From contig NC_088798.1 of the NCBI RefSeq assembly GCF_011386835.1, positions 558,001-622,000 on the forward strand: 64,000 bases of DNA, written 5' to 3'. Positions 42,901-53,464 of this stretch are shown here, in pieces. The position numbers and the translations under genes were made by a program. The stretch comes from Chrysemys picta bellii (lineage: Eukaryota; Chordata; Testudines; Emydidae). The notes below the pieces were generated by a model that was not told the origin of the DNA, did not search any database, and worked only from the letters and a program-made list of their open reading frames with translations. The stretch's first letter is position 1, and the number at the start of each line of letters is the position of its first letter.

Positions 42901-42987
42901 CTCCCTTCAAGGGAAGTCCCACATCCCCACTGCAACCCCCCTGCAACATTCCCAGGTCAAATCTGCCCTGCTCCCTGCTCCGTCACA
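42755..42987 (-). repeat. Inverted partial LTR (positions 1-233) closing the element
   Basis: Exact reverse complement of 39379-39611 as far as I compared. The junction lies in TGGGGTTCCC (42755-42764), which fits both the integrase coding sequence and the inverted LTR, giving up to 10 nt of microhomology. The outer edge stops exactly at the LTR end. Confidence 0.9.
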
Positions 42988-42990
42988 CGT

Positions 42991-43028
<38 letters not shown>

Positions 43029-43330
43029 ACAGAGACCGACAGACGGTGGGACGTGTGTGCATGCACAGACTGACAGACGTGCCCACACACACGTACAGAG
43101 ACCGACAGACGCTGGGACGCGTGTGCATGCACAGACTGACAGACGTGCCCACACACACACACACACACGTACAGAGACCGACAGACGCTGGGACGTGTGT
43201 GCATGCACAGACTGACAGACGTGCCCACACACACACACGTACAGAGACCGACAGACGCTGGGATGTGTGTGCATGCACAGACTGACAGACGTGCCCACAC
43301 ACACACGTACAGAGACCGACAGACGCACAG
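42988..43330. repeat. CA-rich minisatellite, right half
   Basis: Continuation of 38935-39378 in the same orientation after the CGTGC duplication, with four to five further units. Confidence 0.92.
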
Positions 43331-44694
43331 AGCCAGGCCAAGCCACGCAGAGACGCACACACAGCCTGACAGCTGGGAGCTCCTGCCTCCCAGGCTGCTC
43401 TTGCTGGAGAAACCCTTGGAGACTCGGCTTCCCCGTCATAGCTCAGGCAGCCCCGGCTCAGGCCTGGGCCCGCTGGCAGCATGGGGCCAGGAGCATGCAG
43501 CTGGGCTGGCTTGGGTTTGGCTGGTCTCAGGCTGACCCAGGGACGTGGCCTGTGGCTCTGGGGGGGCCTAATGTAGATGGACCCTGGTCAGGCAGCAGCT
43601 GAAAGTCAGGTGGCAACACGCCCCAAGAGACTAGGGTGATGGCCAGCGCCTTGGAGAGCTGGGGCTACTCTGCACGGCCAATAGCCCTGCCCTGCCCTAG
43701 GAGGTGTGGGGGTAACACCACCCCCAAGCACAGGGCAATCAGACACGGGGGGGCAGGTACAAAGGGACAGTGAGGAATGGGGTTGTATCCCTTTAAATCA
43801 CTGGCGAGCCCGCTAGCACCCTCTGCTCCAGAGCCCAGTGCATCACAGCTGGGGCAGCTGGGCAGGACGGCAGGGCAGCGCCCCCTGCTGGCAGCTCTGC
43901 ACAGAGCTCAGGGTGACTCCAGCATCTCCACAGCTGTCTGCAGCTGGCTCGGGCCCTGCAGGCCTCGCGCTGGTGTCGGACCGAGCCCGCCTCCATCCCT
44001 CCCTGCCCCCGCGCTGCGTCCCGCCCCGAGCCCCGTGGAGCTGTGGGCTGTGCCTGGGCGGAGCTGCTCCTCGGAGGAGCTGGCACGTGTGCCCCTTGCT
44101 GCAGCAGCAGCGAATATTTTATTTATAACCATGTAATTAGTGTTTTCCCTGCGAGAGGCAGAAGCTAAACATTGCTTATTAGAAGGGCTGAGCCTGATGC
44201 AAGCTAATGCCAGCGCCTCCGCTGACTGGCTGGCTGCAGGCCAGCCCTCCCGAGCACCTCTGCCCCCCATGCACCCGCACAGCACAGGCAGCTGCCAGGG
44301 TGCAAGGAGCCCAGCTGGGAAAAGGGCATTTCCTAGACTGGCCCCCGGCACTGCCACCCAGAGACTTCCCCGCCAGGTGGGGCCTGGGCACTGCACAGAC
44401 ACGCAGGGCAGCACGGCCCCATGCCGGACGCACACAAAGGGGAGCAGGCTGCAAAGTGGGTGACCTGAGTGCTTGGCACAGCCCTAGCACACTGGGCTGC
44501 CTGGGGTGGCTCCCAGCATGACCTGGCCGCAGCCAAGCCACTGAGGCCTCCCAAGTGGCAGAGAGCTGGGCTGGACTTACGGAGATGGTGATCACCGGAA
44601 AGCCCCCGGTGCTCCAGCAGGCAGTACCTGGCCCCACGGTGAGCACTGAAACCAGGGCCCCAGCGTAACGGTTAGCAGCAACGTGTGGCTAGAG
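43331..44694. other. Low-copy sequence with candidate regulatory island
   Basis: No gene is recognised. At 44105-44220 an AT-rich island (aatattttatttataaccat, gtaattagtgttttccct, tgcttattagaag) lies in GC-rich DNA and may be a conserved element. Confidence 0.35.
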
Positions 44695-45583
44695 CAGGGC
44701 TGGGCAAACTACAGCCCGCGGGTCACATCTGGCCTGCCAGACGATTTAATCTGGCCCTCGAGCTCCCGCTGGGGAGTGGGGTCTGGGGCTCCTGCGCTCC
44801 AGCCGGGGAGTGGGACCGGTGGCCAGTCCACGACTCTTTGTGGCTCCCGGAAGCAGCGGCATGTCCCACCTCTGGCTTCTATGTTTAGAGGCAGCTAGGG
44901 GGCTCCGAGCGCTGGCCCCACCCCAAGCACTGCCCCAACAGCTCCCATTGGCCGGGATCTGCAGCCAATGGGAGCTGCAGGAGCGGCACCTGCAGACAGG
45001 GCAGTGTGCAGAGCCGCCTGGCCGCACCTTCGCGTAGGAGCCGGAGGGGGGACATGCCGCTGCTTCCGGGAGCTGCGTGAGCTAAGTGCTGCTTGGAGCC
45101 TGCACCCCTGAGCCCCTCCCGTGCCCCAACCCTGATCCCCCTCCCCCCCTCCAAACCCCTTGATCCCAGCCCGGAGCACCCTCCTGCATCCCAAACCACT
45201 CATCCCCACAGCCCCATCCCAGAGCTCGCACCCCCAGCCGGAGCCCTCCCACCTCCCCTCACACCCCAACCCGCTGCCCCAGCCCTGATCCCCCTCCCAC
45301 CCTCCAAACCCCATGATCCCAGCCCGGAGCCCCCTCCTGCACCCCAAACCCTCATCCCCAGCCCCATCCCAGAGCTTGCACCCCCAGCCGCAGCCCTCCC
45401 ACCTTCCCCCACACCCCAACCCCCAGCCCGGAGCCCCCTCCCGCACCCTGAACTCCTCATTTTTGGCCCCACCCCAGAGCCCGCACCCCCAGCCCCAGCC
45501 CCAACCCCAATTTCGTGAGCATTCATGGCCCGCCATACAATTTCCATACTCAGATGTGGCCCCAAAAAGTTTGCCCACCCCTG
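44695..45583 (+). mobile_element. hAT-Charlie-like element, CAGGGCTGGGCAAACT ends (889 bp)
   Basis: The ends are CAGGGCTGGGCAAACT and AGTTTGCCCACCCCTG. Flanking 8-mers GGCTAGAG (44687-44694) and AGCTAGAG (45584-45591) match at 7 of 8. The CAGGGGTGGGCAAACT type of end is characteristic of hAT-Charlie relatives. The core includes inverted CCAAT boxes (ATTGG 44947-44951, CCAAT 44965-44969) in a hairpin, then a C-rich array (45100-45500). Both are shared with 22495-23299. It does not encode a transposase. Confidence 0.9.
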
Positions 45584-45686
45584 AGCTAGAGGCATCTTCT
45601 AGACCAGACGCTGTGGTGTTTGCAGAGCACCCAAGGAGGCCCAGGACTGGAGCATTCAGGCCCATAGCAAGGATGAGCTTGTGAGT

Positions 45687-46010
45687 AAGGCTGTGGGGGG
45701 TTGGCAGTAGGAGCCCTGGGTTCAAATCCCTGCTCTGCCACAGACTCCCTGTGTGACCCTGGGTAAGTCACTTAGTCTCTCTGGGCATCAGTTCCCATCT
45801 GCCCAATGAGGGTCAGAGCCCTTCCTTTCTCCCACCCTGCAGCTGTCTTGTCTAGTTAGATTGCAGGCTCTTTGTGGCTGGGAATACCCCTTACTACGTT
45901 TGTATATGCTGCCTGCACAGCGGCATCCTGGTCTCAGCCAGCTTGTGTCTGTGCAGTGCCTGGCACAACAGGGCCTTGATCTCTGTCACTAGGGATCTGG
46001 GTAGTGCCCC
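45687..46010 (+). mobile_element. CORE-SINE (MIR-like) with LINE-like tail
   Basis: Box B-like GGGTTCAAATCCCTGCTCTG at 45719-45738 is followed by the CORE-type block (ctgtgtgaccctgggtaagt, cacttagtctctctgggc). The tail ttagattgcaggctctttgt, cagtgcctggcacaacaggg resembles L2/CR1-type SINE tails. This is the arrangement of amniote MIR/CORE-SINEs. Confidence 0.8.
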
Positions 46011-46135
46011 ATGCACCAGGGGCGTGCACAAGGGGGTCAAGCAGGAGCCCAGAACTCCTCCGGGCCAGGGAGAGCAAGCTGCCCCGGGCCGTGGAGGAGA
46101 TGACAGCTTCTCTGCCTCCTAGGGGAGTGAGCTCC

Positions 46136-46615
46136 TGTGACGAACTGGGACTGTTCTTAATGTGGTCTTTGAATGCTGAGTGGGGAGTGTTGGCTGGGAA
46201 GGCAGGGGAGTGTGGCTAGGACAGTCTGCATTGGGGGATGGGAGACTGGCCGATGGAGAATACCTGAGCATGTAACGTGAGAACCCAGGAAGGGGTTAGA
46301 GGCCAGGTGACACTTTTGCCCGGGAAACTGAACAAAGGCTGTGGGAGGGGTCGCTGAAGGGAGAGTTTTCAGGAGCTGGCTGGTGGAATGGCTGGGAGGC
46401 AGACGGGGCTCTGACCTCCCAAGGGGGATGGGGCACCCTGGGACCCCAAGGTGGACCTAATTGGGGGGGATCCTGTTGTCTGTGCCTGCAAGACCTGTCT
46501 TGGACTGTGTTCCTGTCGTCTAAATAAACCTTCTGCTTTACTGGCTGGCTGAGAGTCATGGTGAATCGCAGGAAACTGGGGGTGCAGGGCCCTGAGCCCC
46601 CCACACTCTGTGATA
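46136..46615 (+). mobile_element. Solo LTR, Gmr1-related family (480 bp)
   Basis: Runs from TGTGACGAAC to CTGTGATA (terminal CA decayed to TA). A perfect 5-bp duplication GCTCC lies at 46131-46135 and 46616-46620. AATAAACC and the following ttctgctttactggctggct match the LTR at 39379. Confidence 0.9.
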
Positions 46616-46620
46616 GCTCC

Positions 46621-48029
46621 ACCAGCCCCGGGGCTGCAGGGGGAGAGCCACTGGCTGTGGGGGGACACAGAAAGTGCCCCTCCAAAAGCAGCCAAATTTT
46701 GATTCCTGTGCACGCCCCTAGCCCAGACCCTGATCTCGGTCCCTGTGTCTCTGCAGCACCTGGCGTGAGGAGGACTTGTGGGGCTACCACAATAAAATAC
46801 GTTTCCCATTGGGGAGCCCAGGTTCTCCCCCCCCCCCCCACATTTCCCCTGTAGATTTTTGGCTGAGATTCCTCTTGCTGGGCAAGTGCCTCAGCCCAGG
46901 CTCGAGGCGGCTGCATTTCAGCGCTGGGCCAAGAGCTCACGGCAGCGTGGGCTGAAACACTCCCTAGCAATGTAATCATCCATCTCCAGCCCAATTAATC
47001 GGTACGAGGGAGCCCACGAGTGGCTCCTATCAGCAGCAGCATCTTGGCTCTGCTGCATTTGAGGAATTAGGTAACTAGGCAACTAAGGAAGCAACAATAT
47101 TAGAGTGACACCGAGTTACCAGTGAAACCGACCCACAGTTAGAGATCCGTCCGGACCCCCCTCTCCCTACCCACAACTTGGACACACTCAGCCATGCGGC
47201 CTGCACAGGGACCTGTTAGGACAGCATCTGTAACCCACCCACATGGTGTCCCGTGCTGGCACAACCCCCCCCTCCAGGTTCCTGCCGTAAGCCCTTCTGT
47301 CCCCACTCCACAGAGCTTGTCCCAGCCACACCTGTGCCCGCGTCTTGCTGTGCACCTTGGGGCTGATCCTGCACCCCAAGCTCAGACAAGAGAGCAGGGT
47401 GGCTGGATGCAAGACAGACAGGACCCCACCCAGATGACACATGGCGCCACCCCCTGGCCCAGCAGGCAGCTCTGTCCCCAGCCCAGGTCCCCAGGCCCTT
47501 TCCCTGCTCAGGGATGCGCCACCTGGGAGTGTCCATGCTGGGTCCCCTGGCCTGGGCTCTCAGCCCCCCTGTGTTCTCTCTGGGTGCCTGTAGGAGCTGG
47601 GCTGGGCCACCAGCGGGCTGCACTCCCACAGCGCACGCTGCAGAATGTCATGCCAAGGAAAGGCTGAAGCGGGCATGCGCTCGTGCCAGCGAGCTGGTGT
47701 CATTCGGGGCTGCAGGCCCCAGGGCTGGCACCTCAGGAACATGTTCGCTTTCCTGCACCACTGCACTGACACCATCATGCACGGATACACAGAGGGCTTC
47801 ACCAGCCCAGGGGTAGCTACAACCACTCGCTCGCTCCCTCAGCAGCTGGTCCTGCCATGGGCAGCGCGACTGCACCCCCGCTCCTGTGCGCTGGGCAAAG
47901 GCACCTTCCCCTGCGATGGCAAAGCCCCCACAGCCACCTCTCCTTGTCCGTGCTCCACGGGGGGCCAATGTGTGCTGGTCGCTGCACCCATGAGATTGCA
48001 GGGGCCTATTCCCAGGGCTCTGCAACCCC
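46621..48029. other. GC-rich low-copy sequence
   Basis: No gene or repeat is recognised. AT-richer stretches at 46965-47000 and 47065-47110 are short. Confidence 0.35.
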
Positions 48030-48108
48030 AGGATCTGCCATGCAGGCAGGGGACTGGACTCGATGACCTCTCGAGCTCCCTTCCAGTCCTAGAATCTATG
48101 AATCTATG
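48030..48108 (+). mobile_element. CR1 LINE 3' end, about 80 bp
   Basis: Shows ggggactggactcgatgacc, cttccagtcctagaatctat and a short tail, the same subfamily ending as the CR1 at 61558. Confidence 0.85.
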
Positions 48109-49951
48109 ACTGTGCCCCATGGCATCAGTGGCTGGTCCTGTGCATGACGCCACAGAACTGGCATGTGCTGTGGAGCCAGAGGAGTGACGCCAGGCCAACC
48201 CAGACACCCTGCATGACCCCTCGCCTAGTGCATATGCCTGGACACACATCGCCCCACACGGTAGTGCCAGCCCACCTGTTCAAAAATCAGACACCAGACC
48301 CCAAAACCCACAACGCTGGCCCCCAGACCAGTTTCTGTATGGATGGAATGGTGTGTTTGGTTCCCCGCCTCCTGCCCCCCGCACGCTGGCAAACAGCTCT
48401 GCGCCCAACTCATGCCCTTGGGCCCTGCGCCAGGAGCACTGGCTAGCGGCACCGCATTGTGCTAGGCCCCAGAGCCACATGGAGCGCGGGATTCCCGTCC
48501 CCAGGAGCTTTCAGTCCAATGGAAAGCGGTGGCGAGTTTGTAATGCGGAAACTAGGGCCACCAAACTCATCCCCTGTAGGGACCACAGCACATGCCTGTT
48601 AACCCCTGCTGGGCTGACAGGAACCAGAGGGGGACCTCAGTGAAAGGTCATTAGCGTCACCCTGGGGCAGCAGTCCCTGTAAGCCCCAAGGTGGTGCCTG
48701 GAAGAGCCAGGCTGTGGAAGGCTGAATTCCTGGGACGGCCCGGTCACCTGCCTGACCCTCACGCTGGCTCTCGAGAGGCTGCCACACCTGGTTTGTAACA
48801 GGCAGCGCCCACTCACCAGAGCAACAGTGCACAAGTATTGGTGCAATGGCCAAATCCACCGCTACGCACACCATATCGCACAGCAGAGCGTCCAACCAGA
48901 GCACCAGGCCTGACACCAACTTTCCGACGCAGACGCCTGGGGATTTTCTCCCCCGCCTGGGGCAGCGTCTGCACCCAGCCTTCAGAGCCACAGCCCTGCC
49001 CCCTCCCGCTTCAGCTCCGGGAAGGACCGGGGCCGGGGGAGCAGGCTCTTACCCGGTATGTGGGCTGGCCCACACAGAGAGCCACAATACACATGCTGCC
49101 AGCGTCCCACCAGCACTGTGCCCTGGGCAGCAGCATCCTTGGCTTTCCCTGGCTCTGGGGGCAGAGCAGAGCAGTGACAGCTAGACACCACTGGTCTGGC
49201 ACTCGAGTGACACAACACTGTGCTAATGTCAGTTACTCGCGTCACAAGCTCCTAATCTGACCTCTTCCTGCTGAAAGACGGAGGCAAAGCGGAGGAGACC
49301 TGGCCCGGGTAGGGTACCCCTCCGGGTCTCCTTCTGGCTCTGCTGAAAATCAGTTTGGGCAAGTTCTTGGCCATGGCCTCTGACATCTGCCGCCCCAGAT
49401 CACAGAGCAGCCTCAGCTTTCCACGCCCTCGCAAGCCGTCCTGCAGCAGGGGCCACAGATGCCCTGCGTTGGGGAGAGCTGGCACCGCGGCCCAGGCCGG
49501 GCTGGCACAGAGCGAGGAGGAGGGAGATTTAGGCTGAAGCTGAGGCAATGTCTCCCAGGGCAGAGTTACACCAGGATCTGCTCCCCAGGAAAGGGTGGAG
49601 CTGCACCGCCTGGGACAGCAGCTAGGCCCCACAGAGCCTCGGCTAGCGGCATGGGCCAGTGGGGACATCCTGCTCCACTCCTCTGTGTGGTGAGCCCACA
49701 GCCGACCCAGTCGCTCCAGTCGGGTTCCCGCAGGCACAGTGGGGAACAGGAGTCCCCGGGCGCTGCAGCTCCAACGCGCTGTGTGGGATCCCCAGCGCTG
49801 CTGGCTTTAATGGGAGTGTAATCGGCTTTTAATTAGCGCCTTCTCCTCTCACCTCAGGGGGGAGGGATCGAGAGGATAAACACAGTGGGGTGTCAAATGA
49901 CTGGCACACCACCAGCCTGCTGTTCCTGCACCTGATAGTGCAGCTCTATAC
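48109..49951. other. GC-rich low-copy sequence
   Basis: No gene is recognised. A short AT-richer block lies at 49805-49840 (gtaatcggcttttaattagc). Confidence 0.35.
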
Positions 49952-51605
49952 CACGAGTGTGTGTGTAGCCCTGCACCCCAGGGTGTATGTGTGCGCGGTG
50001 GGGGAGTTGTAGCCCTGCAACATGGGGTGGATGTGTGTGTGGGGGGGGGGGGGTTGTAGCCCTGCACCATGGGGTGGATGTGTGTGTGTGTGGGGGGGGG
50101 AGTTGTAGCCCTGCACCACTGGGGTGGGGGGCTGAGGGGGGGGAGAGTTGTAGACCTGCACCCCAGGGTGTGTGTGTGTGGGGGGGGGGGAGTTGGAGCC
50201 CTGCACCACGGGGGCGGGGGGCTGAGAGGGGCGGGAGTTGGAGCCCTGGGGGCGGGGGTCTGAGAGGGGTGGGAGTTGTAGCCCTGGGGGTGGGTGGCTG
50301 GGGGGGGGAGTTGTAGACCTGCACCCCAGGGTGTGTGTGTGTGGGGGAGTTGGAGCCCTGCACCATGGGGGCGGGGGGCTAAGAGGGGCGGGAGTTGTAG
50401 ACCTGGGGGTGGGGGGCTGAGAGGGGGGGAGTTGTAGACCTGCACCCCAGGGTGTGTGTGTGTGAGGGGGGGAGTTGGAGCCCTGCGCCACGGGGGCGGG
50501 GGGCTGAGGGGGGGGGGAGTTGTAGTCCTGGGGCGGGGGGCTGGGGGGGGGGGGAGTTGTAGCCCTGCACCACAGGGTGGGGGGCTCAGGGGGGTGGGAG
50601 TTGTAGTCCTGGGGGCGGGGGGCTGAGGGGGGGGGGAGTTGTAGCCCTGGGGGCGGGGGGCTGAGGGGGGGGGAGTTGTAGCCCTGCACAACGGGGCGGG
50701 GGGCTGAGGGGGGCGGGAGTTGTAGTCCTGGGGGCGGGGGGCTGAGGGGTGGGGGAGTTGTAGCCCTGGGGGCGGGGGTTGTAGTCCTGGGGGCAGGAGT
50801 TGTAGCCCTGGGGGCGGGGGGCTGAGAGGGGGGGAGTTGTAGCCCTGGGGGCGGGGGGCTGGGGGGGGGGGGAGTTGTAGCCCTGCACCACGGGGCGCGG
50901 GGCTGAGGGGGGGGGAGTTGTAGCCCTGGGGGTGGGGGGCTGAGGGGGGGGGGAGTTGTAGCCCTGGGGGCGGGGGGCTGAGGGAGGGGGAGTTGTAGCC
51001 CTGGGGGCGGGGGGCTGAGGGGGGCGGGAGTTGTAGCCCTGGGGGTGGGGGGCTGAGGGGGGGGGGAGTTGTAGTCCTGGGGGCGGGGGGCTGAGGGGGG
51101 GGGAGTTGTAGCCCTGCACCACGGGGCGGGGGGCTGAGGGGGGCAGGAGTTGTAGCCCTGGGGGCGGGGGGCTGAGGGGGGGGGAGTTGTAGCCCTGGGG
51201 GCGGGGGGCTGAGAGGGGCGGGGGTTGTAGCCCTGGGGGCGGGGGGCTGAGGGGGGGGAGTTGTAGCCCTGGGGGCGGGGGGCTGAGGGGGGGGGAGTTG
51301 TAGCCCTGGGGGCGGGGGGTTGGAGGGGGGGGTTGTAGCCCTGGGGCCGGGGGCTGAGGGGGGCGGGAGTTGTAGCCCTGGGGGCGGGGGGCTGAGACGG
51401 GCGGGAGTTGTAGCCCTGGGGCCAGGGGCTGAGGGAGGGGGAGTTGTAGCCCTGGGGGCGGGGGGTTGGGGGGGGGGAGTTGTAGCCCTGGGGGCGGGGG
51501 GCTGAGGGGGGGGGAGTTGTAGCCCTGGGGGCCGGGGTTGTAGCCCTGGGGGCGGGGGGTTGGGGGGGGGAGTTGTAGCCCTGGGGGCGGGGGGCAGAGG
51601 GAGGG
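49952..51605. repeat. G-rich minisatellite, about 36-bp unit, over 40 copies
   Basis: The core unit is gagttgtagccctgggggcg followed by a G-run and ctgagggggg. A longer variant with tgcaccacgggg is interspersed. The left 500 bp has more diverged units with tgtgtgtg words. Nearly all G is on the plus strand, so the minus strand reads as Pro-rich frames of up to 588 codons. These are repeat artefacts. Confidence 0.93.
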
Positions 51606-52367
51606 GCTCTACCACTGGTCAGGATGGGGCTGTCTTGAGCCGACAGAGTCCCAGGGAGACTCAGTCCCTGCCCCAAGGAGCTGCCAGCCTAGGAACAGTG
51701 GCGGTTCTAGAGCCATTCAATCCCCATTCGCTCGAGCCCCCAGAGCCTGCCCAGAGTCCAGGCACTGCCACTGCCTCGCAGCCTCTTGGCACCCCCTGCC
51801 CAGCCCCTGGACTCAGAGCTGAGCCCCCAGGCTCCCCCAGGGCTCAAATACCGGCTCGTCCACCCACAGGGGGGCGGGTGGGAGGGGAAAGGCTTAGCAC
51901 AGCCACCTGCTTTGCACCAGGCTCTAAACCACTATTGCTCTCGGTAATCACACGAGAAACACACAGACCTGTACAACCCCACGCGCACGTCCCTGCCTCA
52001 GTTTCCTCACCGCTCCCGAGCTCTCTGAGCTGGGCACATGGTCACCCGGGGCCATCCAAGGTCCTGCTGCTGTGCATGCTTCCTGGGGGTCTGGCACATG
52101 CAGCCTGCCCCCCCTCCCAGCTGACCTGCTCTGACCTGTCCAACCTCTTCCCCTCTCCTGGCCACGCGCACCTGTGTGGCCCGGGGCCATCCCGGGAGCC
52201 CTTTTATAACCACCTGCCAGGTCCCTTAGTGACTGCATACCATCAACCACAAGGCGTAAGCTGTACATAGGTTCCCCAAACCGCCGCCGTTCCTGGTCAG
52301 ACCCAGGTGCCACCCTTTCTCCAGTGGCACCGACTCAGATATTTCTCAGGGGGAGCAAAGTCCAATC
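51606..52367. other. Low-copy sequence
   Basis: No gene or repeat is recognised. Confidence 0.35.
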
Positions 52368-52372
52368 CCTGC

Positions 52373-53459
52373 TGTGACGATGCTGCCCGTGGGAGCCAGC
52401 TGAGGTCACTCAATTAGGGTGAACTGCAAACAAAAATGGGGCAGACAAACCCCGAACGCTGGTGGTTATTCCAATACTTGGATTTACCAACCAGCCCAAA
52501 ACAGCTCCAGTATTACCTCACTGGTTACTCAGAAGTCCAAACAACGCAGTCCCCTTAAAGTGCCCAGCCTCAGACCTCCGTCCAGACACACCTGTCGGAT
52601 ATGATGATGATTACTGAAAATCTGATCTCATCATGTAAAAGAAAAGGTTCTTCCAACCCCAAAGGATCAGCCACATACCCAGGTCCAATGATAACTTAGA
52701 TCTTACCCAAAATACACATTATAGTCAATTCTTATTAACTAAGCTAAAATTTATTAAAAAAGAAAAGAGAGAGAGTGTTGGGTTAAAAGATCAATATACA
52801 GACAGACTTGAATTCAGTTCTTGAGGTTCAGATGCATAGCAGAGGTGATCCTGTAGTTGCCAAAAGTCCTTTTAGAAATAGTCCATAGGTTATAGTCCAA
52901 CGTCCATATTCAGGGTGACTCCAGTCAGTGACTGGGGATCTCAATCCTTATGGCTTAAGGTTTCCCCCTCTTGAAACCCAAAGCAGATCTGAGATGAAGC
53001 AGGATCGTGTCCCAGGGTTCTTATACATTTCCAGCAGCCTTTCGGCCTGAGAAAACAATAGGCTCAACTCTCCTTCTTCCAAACACCCTGGCAATTAGCA
53101 CAGGGTAATTTATCCATTACACAGTTCAGCTACAGGTTACCCCAACCGTCAAAGAGACATAGAGACAATAATACTATTTCCCTCAAGTGTCTTCCTACAT
53201 GTTAATATTCCTTTTTTGATCTTTGAATCAACGCCATAGCAATAGCCAAGACTTGTTTGCTGACATCACAAGCCCTGAGCACACAGCTCCCCTTCTCTCT
53301 CTAACAATGCCGGCTGCATGTCAAAGCTCTGTTCATTTACACATCTTCCTAACCAGTCTCTAAAGTTCAGCCATGGGTCAGGTCAGTCTGGGAGGTAATT
53401 AACTCTTTCTGGCCCTGTCACCTTTCAATGAGATATTATATTACACTCCTAACGTCACG
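52373..53459 (-). mobile_element. Solo LTR, 1.07-kb family, minus copy
   Basis: Reverse complement of the 10321-11393 family. The ends are TGTGACGATGCTGC and ACGTCACG with a perfect 5-bp duplication CCTGC (52368-52372 and 53460-53464). The AATAAA signal is at about 52756 on the minus strand. No internal genes. Confidence 0.9.
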
Positions 53460-53464
53460 CCTGC

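Larger units (their letters stand above)
39379..42987 (+). mobile_element. Gmr1-like LTR retrotransposon ending in an inverted LTR piece
   Basis: Parts in order: 5' LTR 39379-39800, leader 39801-40140, gag-protease-integrase frame 40141-42754, then an inverted copy of LTR positions 1-233 at 42755-42987. Both outer edges are therefore the LTR terminus TGTGACGG. A 5-bp duplication CGTGC flanks the whole structure (39374-39378 and 42988-42992). The two 233-bp arms have equal length and looked identical by eye. The RT-RNase H region and the 3' LTR in its normal place are absent. The element splits a minisatellite that continues in the same orientation on both sides, so the flanks were not inverted. 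Confidence 0.85.

Noticed and set aside
49849..51615. 588-codon Pro-rich open frame on the minus strand (and 576 codons in another phase)
   Set aside because: Both frames lie in the G-rich minisatellite, whose unit has no stop in these phases. No domain, splice signal or start context supports a gene.
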